A stretch of DNA of 64,000 nt. Origin: Symbiodinium natans (lineage: Eukaryota > Sar > Dinophyceae > Suessiales > Symbiodiniaceae). The position numbers and the translations under genes were made by a program. Under the pieces are notes generated by a model. That model ran no database searches. It had not been told where the DNA came from and worked only from the letters and a program-made list of their open reading frames with translations. Location: NCBI GenBank assembly GCA_905221605.1, contig CAJNDS010002214.1, forward strand, positions 502,512 to 566,511. Direction: 5' to 3'. Positions 22,803-32,399 of the stretch are shown piece by piece. How positions within the stretch are numbered: the stretch's first letter is position 1; the number at the start of each line of letters is the position of its first letter.

Positions 22803-22819
22803 GTAAGCTGCTGCGGCTT

Positions 22820-23067
22820 AGGGTTTAGGGTTTAGGGTTTAGGGTTTAGGGTTTAGGGTTTAGGGTTTAGGGTTTAGGGTTTAGGGTTTAGGGTTTAGGG
22901 CCTAGGGTTTAGGGTTTAGGGTTTAGGGTTTAGGGTTTAGGGTTTAGGGTTTAGGGTTTAGGGTTTTTGGAGTGGCATGGTTTTCGTCCCAGGCAGGCGT
23001 GCAGCAGTCCAAGCCGTAAACAAAAAGGGTTTAGGGTTTAGGCTTTTGGGTTTAGGGTTTAGGGTTG
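22820..23067. repeat. TTTAGGG arrays at 22820-22966 and 23030-23067
   Basis: The first is the longest clean array in the window (about 21 units with one CCTAGGG variant). Both lie in one intron between the 22743 and 23096 exons. Confidence 0.95.
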
Positions 23068-23095
23068 GTGTTTGCTTTCCCGATGCTTGGGCCAG

Positions 23096-23149
23096 GTGGT
23101 CAATGGACTCGAGTACAGCACCTATTACTCGGTGCTTTGGCAGCCAGGC
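23096..23149 (+). CDS. CUB-like domain 6, VNG exon
   Basis: 54 nt, phase 0 at both ends, between TTGGGCCAG and G|GTAGGA-type donor. VVNGLEYSTYYSVLWQPG matches VNDVSYAGGSPTG at 29482 (the VNG..YSG turn of the domain). It joins in phase to the next exon at 23389. Confidence 0.5.
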
Positions 23150-23388
23150 GTAGGAATTGTCTTCTTGACGGCACGGAAGTTCTTAGTTTTTGCGTGAAGA
23201 GTGCGCCATGAGCAGTGGTGCCGCGTCAGAAAAGCGAACTCCCTTCCCCGCATCTCTCATGAGCTGATTTCGGCAAATCGCTCTTAAGGTTAGGGTCGCG
23301 ATTTAACATCAATCTACAGTAAGGCACATCAAGGGGGAGTAGGGCGGAGCCATGGGCAAGTTCGGCCTAAGACTTTCCGAAGCGTCAG

Positions 23389-23433
23389 GATCGACCGGAT
23401 GGAGTGATACCACAGGGATCCATCACCTGGTCT
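23389..23433 (+). CDS. CUB-like domain 6, VIPQGSITW exon
   Basis: 45 nt, phase 0 at both ends: acceptor GCGTCAG, peptide DRPDGVIPQGSITWS, donor TCT|GTGGAC. It aligns with GLDGVVPQGTITWL at 29872, and both break immediately after ITW plus one residue. The frame remains open beyond the donor, so a longer exon cannot be excluded. Confidence 0.6.
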
Positions 23434-23771
23434 GTGGACGCTCCTTGGTCCCAAAGTCAGGAAGGGCCTGTGTGGCTGCGTCTGGGTGTTCATGGATTGT
23501 TACAAGTAAACAGGTTCTGTGCCATGGCAGTGGGGAACCGGCCTTTTGGATTCAATCCGAATCCTATGGAGCATGAGCACCCTAAACCCCAAACCCTAGA
23601 CCCTGAAAGCTTCTCCACATCCTTTAATACAACTTCTTATAGGCTTCGCAGTCCATGAGCCCCAAGCTTCAGATGCTCACGCGGTCAAGCAGCATGACAT
23701 GGGAAGGATCCCTAAACCCTTGGCGCTTCAAGGCCCCTGCTTTCCGCAGCAATCCCAGCAATCATGGAAGT

Positions 23772-23920
23772 GGGGGCTTACGAAAATAGGGGACCCCCAA
23801 AACAAGTTCTTCAAATAGTAGGATTCCCTGATAACAAGGACCCCAATAAGGTACCCCCTAATCTCAGAAGATTCCCTGATAACAAGGACCCCAATAAGGT
23901 ACCCCGGAAAATCTCAGAAA
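23772..23920. mobile_element. MITE-like element, family M6, copy with internal duplication
   Basis: GATTCCCTGATAACAAGGAC...AATAAGGTACCCC occurs twice in direct orientation (23822 and 23870). The left end GGGGGCTTACGAAAATAGGGG matches other M6 copies. Confidence 0.65.
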
Positions 23921-23952
23921 CTCTCAAGTTGACAGAAGAATCGAAAACCAAG

Positions 23953-24012
23953 GCTGAATCGGAATCGACCGGTGAAGGCTGGGTACTTTGTCCAGAGGAG
24001 GCCGCCGCTCCA
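23953..24012 (+). CDS. CUB-like domain 6, C-terminal GWVLC exon
   Basis: Phase-0 acceptor AACCAAG, peptide AESESTGEGWVLCPEEAAA. Joined to the exon ending at 23433 it gives ITWS-AESESTGE-GWVLC, i.e. nine residues between ITW and GW. Domain 8 gives exactly the same spacing. An inverted-repeat element with an internal duplication (23772-23920) sits in the intron just upstream. Confidence 0.6.
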
Positions 24013-24049
24013 AGGGATACTTGATCTGTTGGCACTGTGATCTAGTCTA

Positions 24050-25060
24050 AACTTTTGCAGCCGCCATGGCTACTATATAAACACCCACCGGCCCAACAGC
24101 ATAATGTTGGTGCTGTACAAGACTTCTGTAAACCAAATGCTGTACATGACTTGTATTCGAGGCTTGAGAATGTGTCGATTCGCAGCACTCGACGCTGGCG
24201 TGTTGCGCTCCCATAGGCACAGTCCACACAGTGCGGTTAAAAGTCTTGGAAACTATCCGCTGCATGGCGCTGCGTGGCTTAGTCGGAACAAGCTGACAAT
24301 CGAACTGAACTGTGACAGGCAGTCTGTTGATTCTATTGTTTTCTTCCTTTAGGGTAATCACGATACCGGGGCCACGGCAACAGTCTGATCGGCACTTGGG
24401 GGCACGGGGTGGGAGACGGAGAGAAGGTGTAAGCAACTTCCGACTCATGCCGCGATCTGCCTTGGAACAAGGCGTGCCTTGACACGTGGAAACTGAGTAG
24501 GTGTGTCAGGGCGACATCCCCGAGGATGTATGCGTTGCCCCCCAGCTGGCGTTTGCAAGTTTCTCCTTGAAGAGAGGCATGTCATGCACATACTGTGTCG
24601 ATGAAATGCCGCAATCCTGAGCTTATGAGGCACCGTCGGGCATTGCTCGGATTGTTGAACTGCGACTTCGAAGGGGCATGCAGATTCGGGTCGCAATACC
24701 CCATGATGCAGACGATGTCATAGGGGCAATCCCAGCGTCCAACGGTACCAGGTCAAGGCTTTCGGGGAATGCACGACACTGCAGTTGGGCCCTTGTGCAG
24801 TAGATCTAAATCCCTCGGCGCCTAGTGCTGCAGCAGGTTCCTCCATGTTATCGCTGCTTTGCGCTCGCGACACTCCGTCAAAGCTACGCTCGTCACACGA
24901 GACAGACGTGACAAGACTGGATCGCAGGTCAATTTCGGGTAGACGTGGAAGTTTGTGGCTCGCCTCAGTTGCGCGGCACCAAGGCAGCGAATGACAAAGC
25001 CAAAATCCGCCTCGAGACACTGCAGAAACAAGAAAACATCTAGCAACATCTGCAGATCCC
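24050..25060. other. Unique sequence without recognised gene
   Basis: Long open frames exist on the minus strand at 24718-25179, but they lie opposite a + strand candidate exon and show no motif. Confidence 0.35.
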
Positions 25061-25067
25061 CAGATCT

Positions 25068-25127
25068 CAGCCAGCGTCGTTGGGTACAACAAGACCCTGC
25101 CCGTCAAGCCCCGTGAACCCGTCACAG
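25068..25127 (+). CDS. Possible exon of unknown domain
   Basis: After CCAGATCTCAG the frame reads ASVVGYNKTLPVKPREPVTG with mostly C/G third positions, ending at ACAG|GTACAG. It resembles a VNG-type turn only loosely. The frame is open for about 100 codons (from 24990 to 25280) but begins without an ATG. Confidence 0.3.
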
Positions 25128-25533
25128 GTACAGGCACAGCAATCTCATCAGACACTGCACCAGCTCTCAGGTATCCCACAGAGTCAATGTCATGGGCATT
25201 CGTGGACGTATCAAGCTTGCCAGCTTCAACACAAATGCTTCGAAATCAGAAGTTCGGCGATGACGGCCGCGCATCCTTGAGGGATTGAGAGCTTTTCGCG
25301 TCGGGTGGAGCTTTCGGCGACCTTCGACAGGAAAAGCAAGGGACTGAGACTCCGGGGCACATGATAATGACATCGAAAGGATGAGTCCGCACTCCTGATG
25401 GACGTTGCGAAAGTAGCGGATACTTCATAATCTTTCGTAATCGTGCAGAACCGATGGTTCTTCGCAATGCTTTCAGGACAGCATCTCCAGAACTCGACAG
25501 CTGTGACCGGTGTTGACCAGCATTAAGAGATTC

Positions 25534-25634
25534 GGGGGTTTACGGAACAAGGGACCCCAATAGTGTCCCCGAAATAGTAGGATTCCCTTAAAGTAAGGGA
25601 CCCAGTAAGGTACCCCTAACTTCGGAAAACCCCC
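25534..25634. mobile_element. MITE-like element, family M6, complete copy
   Basis: Left end GGGGGTTTACGGAACAAGGG and right end, inverted, GGGGGTTTTCCGAAGTTAGG. Related sequences at 23772, 34030, 37602 and 37832. Confidence 0.7.
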
Positions 25635-25914
25635 ATATAAGTGATAGTAAAGTGCTTTGAAGACCATGAAGCAGGCCTTCGGGGGTCAGCCATAGATGGC
25701 CATAGCTTCATCATGTTCTAAGAGACTAAGCCTCTTCATTCTGCAAAGCCTGCGCCTTTACTCGTAGGTTTTCTCTTCTTTTTTCTGTGAGTTGTAATGT
25801 GAGATCCAAAATAATGGCCATCCGACAACGCAAATTGATGCCCCTAACTGTGCAGGCAGGATAAGCATCTTGTACTATCTACTTGCTTATTCACTTCAAG
25901 AGTCCGGGCTGAGG

Positions 25915-25980
25915 GCTTTAGGGTTTAGGGTTTAGGGTTTAGGGTTTAGGGTTTAGGGTTTAGGGTTTAGGGTTTAGGGT
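25915..25980. repeat. TTTAGGG array
   Basis: Nine units, about 290 bp before the start exon of CUB-like domain 7. Confidence 0.95.
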
Positions 25981-26268
25981 AGAAACATTCCGAGAATACC
26001 TACCGAAACTCAGTTCGCATGCCCATGTGCATGCCCCTGATACGCAAGTCTCGTGCCGCAGGTGCCTGAATGGGAAATCGTGTCCGGGCCGCCCCCCTAC
26101 GAATTTCACCGCTGAGTTGAGCGTGTTGCGTTCGGGTTCGTGCGGCTTTAGAACTTGGCGGCCGTACGGTCCCGGATTAAGTTTTGTTCGCATTGTCAGC
26201 ACGTGCATGCTGCAACTGTGTAGCCGCAGGCTTCGTGAATGCACCAAGAGCGAACTGTGCCTTCACAG

Positions 26269-26345
26269 GCCCTGTGTGATGGACGAAGATGGCTGCATCA
26301 CCAGCACGGACTACCCAGACCACTACGAGGAATGCAGAATTCACG
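26269..26345 (+). CDS. CUB-like domain 7, start exon
   Basis: Acceptor CTTCACAG|G, phase 1; peptide PCVMDEDGCITSTDYPDHYE followed by ECRIHA. It is the best partner of the 13660 exon, and STDYP..YEEC.I is a canonical CUB opening. A phase-0 end near CACGCA|GCCAGG (GC donor) would join to the exon at 26475. Confidence 0.7.
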
Positions 26346-26474
26346 CAGCCAGGCTCATTCCAGCGGTGCCAGCGCACCTGCGACAAAACACAAAACAAGT
26401 TCATGCTGCAGCGCTGTGGTCTCAGTACTCAAAGCATGCAGAAGGCTCTTAAGCTAGCAGCCCTCAAAACTGAG

Positions 26475-26537
26475 GCGAGGGAAGGCCTTGGCGACTGGAA
26501 GGGCGTGCAAGTGGCGCGGTTCAGCGTCGACACTTGG
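26475..26537 (+). CDS. CUB-like domain 7, middle exon
   Basis: Phase-0 acceptor AACTGAG|GCG and phase-0 donor TGG|GTGCTT enclose AREGLGDWKGVQVARFSVDT plus W. KGVQVARFSVDTW aligns with RPLQVVAFNTELDSDIL at 29308. The upstream frame is also open, so the exact acceptor is a choice based on phase and length. Confidence 0.5.
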
Positions 26538-26865
26538 GTGCTTTTGAGAGGACGAAATCTTGTAACGATTGCTCGAGAAGCTGGATGAGCAAGCTTGAAT
26601 GAGCTGATGCTGTACCAAGGACGGGGACGGGTCCGAGCTGCTTGTACCTTGGGCGCGTTGCTCAAGTGTTGGGGGGTGAAGCACAACCCCACCCGACTGC
26701 CAAAAAGCCTAATAGCTCCGAGCCTAGAATCCTGGAAAGCCTGCCAAATATCCACCCGGAATCTACCCCTGTGAACGCTCCACATCGTACTTGAGCATTC
26801 TCGCATCCGCGACAGCTGCAGAGAGCTGCAGAGCCGAAAGTGCGCCCTTGAAGTTTGCAGCCAAG

Positions 26866-26931
26866 GTGGACGGTCGTAAGGTCTATGAGACGGGGCTCTG
26901 GCGCTTGCCCTTGGGGAAGATTGAGTGGAGA
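26866..26931 (+). CDS. CUB-like domain 7, fused VDG and LPLGKIEW exon
   Basis: Acceptor GCCAAG|GTG, phase 0. The peptide is VDGRKVYETGLWRLPLGKIE plus WR, ending near an AGAG|GTGTGA donor. It unites what are two exons in domains 6 and 8 (VNG..Y and VPQG.ITW), suggesting loss or gain of one intron between copies. Confidence 0.5.
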
Positions 26932-27164
26932 GGTGTGACTTGGCTGAGATGCGGGTGTCGAGATCAGATGTGCAGACGGTGAGATAAGGGCTTCTTGCGC
27001 GTTCCAGCCACGCAGTAATGGCCAAATGTCAAGGGCTGGCAACTGCTAGGGCTACAGGTACTGAAGCATCTCATTGCAAGTGGGAAGAAGACACGGGGCA
27101 CCACTATATAGCATATATACGTATTCCAAGAGCCACAGTGCCCGCGATACAGCCCACGGTGCCG

Positions 27165-27224
27165 CCCAGCGGAAGGTCAGTGAGCTCAGCACCCAGTCTT
27201 TCAGTGGCTGGAAGATATGCCTCG
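27165..27224 (+). CDS. CUB-like domain 7, C-terminal GWKICL exon
   Basis: The frame KVSELSTQSFSGWKICLEAG ends at GAG before GCAGGG. SGWKICL is identical to residues of the exon at 30012. Several AG acceptors are possible between 27157 and 27190. Confidence 0.5.
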
Positions 27225-27342
27225 AGGCAGGGAAATGATGTTCGTCCCAAGCAGTGAGCACTGCAAGACCTGAGATCTCCTGGGATGATAAAAAAAGTAG
27301 GCTTCGGATTGTGCGGGTGCAAGGTTCTGCCCACCGTGACAG

Positions 27343-27371
27343 CCACCACCACTTCCACCACATTCTGGCAG
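27343..27371 (+). CDS. Poly-Thr linker exon after domain 7
   Basis: A 29-nt island between GTGACAG and CAG|GTGCCA reads TTTSTTFWQ. Its position directly after the GWKICLEAG exon parallels the GWKICLGQTTTTTTTE order of domain 8. Very short, so moderate confidence only. Confidence 0.4.
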
Positions 27372-28840
27372 GTGCCAGGGCGGGTTTTGGAAGGACCTGG
27401 TAATGGCAACATACCTACAATTTATTATATTACCCATATGTATACATACATATATATATATATACATATATTATATATGTATTGATTATTGTTCTTATGA
27501 TTATTTGAATATTTTTAACATTATTAGCATTGCAGGTGCACTGTAGAAAGGTTGCAAGGGTGGCTTGTATGTTGGTCCGTCTGCTCGCTCCTTGGCTGGA
27601 TTTCAGGCAGGTTACCAGCCGTCGTTGTTTGTTTGCGTGTGTGTGTGTGTGTACACACCTGCGTGCCAAGGATCAAGAAATAGTTAGAAGGGAGACCTGT
27701 GCGTGAAAGGGTTCTCCAGACAGAGGGAGACATTTACTAGGTTAGCAGGGGGTAGGGGGAACGCCGTGCCAGGGCAGAAGACCTCGCCAGGGTCGGGGTG
27801 GGGCGGGTGGAGGCTAGAGGGGCCTGTCGTGAGTATTGCAAAGAGACGTCATCAATAGTCAATAGTTTAGGGGCGTCATGGGCGTAGATAATTTGTGCAT
27901 GACGGCTTTGCTCCCAAATATCCGGGCTTTTGAGACCCAGGAGGCCCCCAAGGCGTCCCTGCAGTTACTGTAGGCGAGACAGGTGTGGTGGGCAGACAGC
28001 AGACGCGTAGGCGGTGGGAGGGGGGATTATGAGCTGTATGTGAAAACACGATTACTATTTTCATCGGGGGCTCTTAATCTACAGGCACGAGAAAGTAATA
28101 AAACATAATAAAACAAATATCTCATGAATGCAATGAATGCGTTCATCTCGTTGACTGAACTCATTTATTCACCTTCCTTTCCAAGTCTGTAAACCATCAA
28201 CTGTGGTGCAAAAGGCCCCTTTAAATATAGTCAAACCGTGCGTTCTTGAATAGCCGCGCCCATGATCGTTGTTTCATTCCTTGACAACTGAAGCACGGCA
28301 CTCCTCACGGTGTTTGGACGAGTTCGTGTCGACTGTTGTTATTGACAACAGCTGTCTATTTTTTTATCATATTAGATTATAATATAGTATATATATATAT
28401 ATACATCTATATTTATGTATATATATATATATATAGAGAATAGCACGTTAAAGCAGCCCGGGCATTTGCGGACAAGTAGTAAGGGCTTGCAGGCGTGGCC
28501 ACGATCCGGCTGGCGAAAGCAGGGGCCTGGGGCTGAGAGTGACCAAGGCTTTAAGCTGAGATTCGTCCACGTTGAGAATCTTGAATGACCTTTTGGTGCG
28601 TTTTACCTCGTCATCTGCGCAACATGTGGATTTCCCACAGAGCAGCCAAGGTCGCTTACCAGTCATGTTTGGGGCAAAGAAACCCCACAATTAATTGGCA
28701 AGTCTGATACGACCAAGCGAAACCCCTGCGAAACCCCCTGGTCGCAACTGTGAACGACGCCTGAACCTTTGCCGAATGAAGTCTTGAGAATCCACTAGAT
28801 CGGATCCAGATTCCAAAGTTCCGAGTGCTAAGGTCTTGCC
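27372..28840. other. Intronic sequence between CUB-like domains 7 and 8
   Basis: Holds (TA)n tracts at 27440-27475 and 28385-28436 and a (GT)n tract at 27638-27652; no exon recognised. Confidence 0.5.
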
Positions 28841-28847
28841 GCTTCAG

Positions 28848-28917
28848 CCCCGATGGCTGCATCAGTAGCACCAACTACCCTGAGTTCTACCCGGAAGCCG
28901 ATGCGTGTTCAATCGAG
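28848..28917 (+). CDS. CUB-like domain 8, start exon
   Basis: Acceptor CGCTTCAG, phase 1; peptide PDGCISSTNYPEFYPEADAC then SIE, phase-0 end at GAG|GTGGGC. GCISSTNYPEFY....C.I is a textbook CUB opening. The same C-CCC-(G/A)AT-GGC-TGC start recurs at 35745. It joins in phase to 29308. Confidence 0.75.
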
Positions 28918-29307
28918 GTGGGCCCTTGTGGCCTTGCAAGGGTCATGCTATGCTGTTGGTCTCCCCTTCCAGACAAGCGCCTTTGACAGCTCATGGAGTT
29001 AGCAAAAGGCATAATTATGGCACACGGCTCGCAAGCGCCGGGTTTCTCATGACAGGGGCTCGGACTAGCTCCGGGCCGTGCATCGTCTTAAGTGCCAAGC
29101 GGTCCCCTTTTCAGTGATGGGGGTAAGAGGCCTCGCCTGCAGTCTACGCCAACTCTCTCTCTCTCTCTCCCAAGTCTCTCCCCAAGACTTAGGACCAGGC
29201 TTTACAGGCTTTATGACAGAACCACTAGAACCCCCGAAAGCAGCAGCCAATGCTCTTCAAGCTGGCAAACTTTGAGATTTTTGCAAAAAACTCCAAGTAC
29301 CTTGGAG

Positions 29308-29376
29308 GTCAACCCTGGCAATCAGAGACCCCTGCAAGTCGTGGCCTTCAACACGGAACTGGACTCCGATATTCTG
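29308..29376 (+). CDS. CUB-like domain 8, middle exon
   Basis: Acceptor CTTGGAG|GTC, phase 0, and donor CTG|GTGGCC, phase 0. The peptide VNPGNQRPLQVVAFNTELDS plus DIL has the CUB pattern PL.V.AF.TE..D.L. Joined to the previous exon it restores CSIE-VNPGNQRPLQ without a frame break across a 390-bp intron. Confidence 0.75.
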
Positions 29377-29481
29377 GTGGCCGCTCGGACTTGCGAAGAG
29401 GCCAGTTGGAACATTGGAAACCCTCAACCCTAAACCCCGGCACAAGCACGGCTTTGTGTTGCAAATGCAGACACAACTGAG

Positions 29482-29550
29482 GTCAACGATGTTTCCTACG
29501 CTGGGGGCAGCCCCACCGGCACCTTTGGCAGCACCAGCCGGGACCGGTCC
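29482..29550 (+). CDS. CUB-like domain 8, VND / YAGG exon
   Basis: Acceptor ACAACTGAG|GTC, phase 0. The join yields SDIL-VNDVSYAGGSPTGTFG, the D.L.VNG.SYSGG turn. The short intron before it (29377-29481) contains a CCCTAAACCCC remnant. The donor is not fixed; phase 1 would be needed for the next exon. Confidence 0.65.
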
Positions 29551-29572
29551 CACTTACACCTTAGTAGTAGAG

Positions 29573-29650
29573 TAGGTAGCCTTTAACCTTTTTGGGGTAA
29601 TATACTCCCCTTGTAATCCCAAAGGTTAACCTTTCATTTCCCCCAGGTTA
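29573..29650. mobile_element. Short inverted-repeat element
   Basis: GGTAGCCTTTAACCTTTTTGGGG against CCCAAAGGTTAACCTTTC. GTAGCCTTTAACCTTT recurs at 33785. It lies between two exons of CUB-like domain 8. Confidence 0.5.
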
Positions 29651-29871
29651 CCGGCAACCAAGACACGCTCAGCAAACCTGAAACTCTCCGGATCCTTTCT
29701 GGCTGGAAGGCTCCTTTAATCGGGTCTAATTTCTAATGACCACTTCCTAATTTCTAATTCGCTACGTAGTAAGTACCATGTACTAGTGACTAAGTATTGA
29801 GAGTCATTGAGAGTCCATAGGCAAATTTCGAAAGTGCATCATTTCGGTGCTAGGGCACATGCCAAGATCAG

Positions 29872-29912
29872 GCTTGGATGGGGTGGTTCCACAGGGAACC
29901 ATCACGTGGCTG
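29872..29912 (+). CDS. CUB-like domain 8, VVPQGTITW exon
   Basis: Acceptor AGATCAG, peptide GLDGVVPQGTITWL, end at CTG|GCAGAC. A GC donor here gives a phase-0 join to 30012 and restores the nine-residue ITW-to-GW spacing seen in domain 6, where the equivalent donor is a normal GT. Confidence 0.65.
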
Positions 29913-30011
29913 GCAGACGCGGGGCCGCAGCAACCATGGGGTGATTCATGGGCTTATTCGTGGGAGGGGCAGAGCGCGAGCTGTAGAGCCATTCCACAAG
30001 TCGCATGCCAG

Positions 30012-30096
30012 GATGGCGATGGCAACCGAGAGAGCGGTTGGAAAATCTGCCTGGGACAAACGACGACCACGACGACAACCGAGCCTCATTCGAAGA
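30012..30096 (+). CDS. CUB-like domain 8, C-terminal GWKICL exon with poly-Thr linker
   Basis: Acceptor CATGCCAG|GAT, phase 0. The peptide is DGDGNRESGWKICLGQ followed by seven Thr and EPHSK; the exon ends in phase 1 at AAGA|GTCGTG, the phase required by the next CUB start exon. The last domain strand and the O-glycosylatable Thr linker are in one exon. Confidence 0.7.
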
Positions 30097-30099
30097 GTC

Positions 30100-31630
30100 G
30101 TGGCTGTTCTGCCGCGCTTGGGAGAACCTTCAGTGCAGAATATATATGCCCTGCTTTCAGGGTTCAGGGAGTTACGACTGCTCCAGAACTGGTGCGGGCC
30201 GAGTCACGCAGTGCGTGCGATTGCGTTCAACATGCGCATGTTGCTTGCCATGCGAATGAGTCCAGCTCTTTGGACCCAAGGCGTACGGCGACTTGGCAGG
30301 CAACTTGCAGATGTGTCTAGGCCAGCTTAGCCAGAGGGCTAAGTGCACATGTCACTGTATAGCTTCTGAGCCAGGTTCTTGCTACATGGCCTCTATATTC
30401 TGGTTCGGTCTTGTTGAACTTGCTGAATCTGATTAATAAGAAGCAGCGCAACTAAGACCCCTTCGGCATCGTGTGCCCCTCGGGTTCCATGCGATGCGAG
30501 GCAGCTGTTGACTGTTCAGATGGTCCACCAAGTAAAATTTTCAAAGGTTCAGGGCTTGTGGGTTTTGTGGTGTGGTGTGTGTGTGTGCATCAATGCATCA
30601 AGGACGGGGTTCTAGCAGATTCTAGCGGCCTATAGCAGCCTCAAGCACTCTCAAGCCCTCAGCAGAAGGGCTGCAAAAGGGGGTCACAGGGGAACCCCCA
30701 AACAGTTTCATGCGGCTATCCTGTGGCTTTTGGTGATCGGGCAACATAGGGATGCCCTTAGTCAGCGCCAACGGGCTTTTATCCATTTGCCTGCAGGACT
30801 CGGCTGGGGCCTGGTGTGACGATCGACCTCCCTTCTGCCCGCCATTGTGCACCGGCAGCTGTGAAGCAAGCCCAAGATTGCTTCAAGTAGTTTAGTTTAG
30901 GCCCTGTCGGCGCCTCACACAGAGAGAGACGGGTGATGACGGGGTGGCCGGTCTCTGACTTCTTTTTTGTTTCATCTCATTTTTTGGCTGGGTGCGGGCT
31001 GCGAGTTGTCCTTCTGCCATGTTGTGCCCATGTAAAGCTGAGACAGGGCTTGGGGACCACATGGAGAGTCAACGGGCCTCACAAAAGTGGTGACGAAAGC
31101 CAATCTGTAGGTTGCGGAGAGTTCTGCTTTGGTCAGCCCCCGTAAATGTAAACATTGTCACCACACACACACATGCAACAGCACATCATCTCACAAAGAA
31201 CCCCCCACATGATGCAAAGAGACATACGAAATTAAGGCTCTGAGCGGAGATGCTTCATCAAGGACTATGATGCGCCAGCTGGACTCCACCAGACGGGCGG
31301 GGGGGCTTTGCTGGGGGCCTTGCGGCCATCTTGCGCCGGTTGTGAGTGGCGTCAGAGGGCTGTACGCCATAAGCAAGCCAATCTTCACGGAAAGTAGCCA
31401 ATTCAATGCCGAGGTCGGGGCAGTTGACCGGGGAGCCTTGGCGACAGAATCGGACCATGCTTAGCATCCGGCCAAGGACGATTGCGGCTTGTGAGCCAGG
31501 TGTCATCGGGTGCGAATGTGGAAAGAGTGACTCACCCCGAACTGTCATAACGACCGGTATCTTGTAGCTGAGCTGTCCATTCGAAATCCTATCCGAAGCC
31601 TACACGCGCACCATGAAGCCTCACGCTGAT
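30100..31630. other. Unassigned sequence
   Basis: Open frames at 30120-30330 with several Cys (ACDCVQHAHVACH) could hide an exon, but no module pattern was convincing. Confidence 0.35.
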
Positions 31631-31636
31631 GCTGAG

Positions 31637-31699
31637 AACGATCCGGGCGAAGTTTGCGTGGCTGTCGGGAGTCCGTGCCCGTGCAACGAGCAGCCGCCG
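31637..31699 (+). CDS. Cys-rich module, C-type exon (between CUB domains 8 and 9)
   Basis: Acceptor TGCTGAG, phase 0; peptide NDPGEVCVAVGSPCPCNEQP plus P, end at CCG|GTTCGA. EVCV....PCPC matches EVCVPSDDPCPCG at 47894 and LCVPIGVDCPCGAN at 55931. Its place among the CUB exons ties the two module families to one gene. Confidence 0.6.
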
Positions 31700-32250
31700 G
31701 TTCGAAGGATTAGTTGCCGACATGCAGGATCTACAGGGCTTCCGACGTTGTATATAGGGCTGTGTACAGAGTTGTGTCCATCCGGTTTTGTCATGGAAGG
31801 TTGATGGAGCACGCGATGTGACAATTTCGTAATTGTAATTATGTCGTCGAGGTTTGGTGCCCATTGGCTCTGAAACAAGCTTGGGCGCGAAAGAGAGGCT
31901 GCAACAAACTTGGACAAGGGGGGATTTTCTTGAATTGGTGTTGGAATCTTGAAAATGTGACAAACTCCCCGCATTGCAGCTGTCATCGGCTTGGCTTCTG
32001 GCATGCAACACCTTATGCGAATTTGATGCAGATGATGACAATGGTGGAAATAGGCATTGTGCTAACGCGAGAGACATCATCCTCATCATCATCATCTTCA
32101 AGTGCTGACGCTGGCTGTGATGATGTGGAGACAACTGCTTCCTGTTTCTGTTAGTGTGCCAAGTTGGACAGGATGTTTGAGTTTCAGCGTGAGGCATGTG
32201 CGTGCATGTTTATGATGCCAAGACAATTTTGTTTGCCGAGGTGGGAGAAG

Positions 32251-32390
32251 CCATGCGTCATGGACACCCAAGGCACTCCGTGTGCAATAATGTCCATATT
32301 GCGGACTCAAACTATCCTGTAGTCCGGCAGGATATGGCTTTAGTTGCTTTGGCTTTCACGTCCGAATGCTGTTTGCCAGCGCAGTATAAG
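32251..32390 (+). CDS. CUB-like domain 9, start region with an apparent frameshift
   Basis: After GAGAAG the first frame reads PCVMDTQGTPCAI, the same opening as at 13660 and 26269. The following CUB motif IADSNYPVV and the strand ALVALAFTSE lie in another frame. Either the copy has decayed or the assembly has an indel near 32285. No later exon of this domain was identified. Confidence 0.4.
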
Positions 32391-32399
32391 GCCACCCCC

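Noticed and set aside
24718..25179. 153-codon minus-strand frame
   Set aside because: Lies opposite a + strand candidate exon with better codon pattern; no motif recognised.
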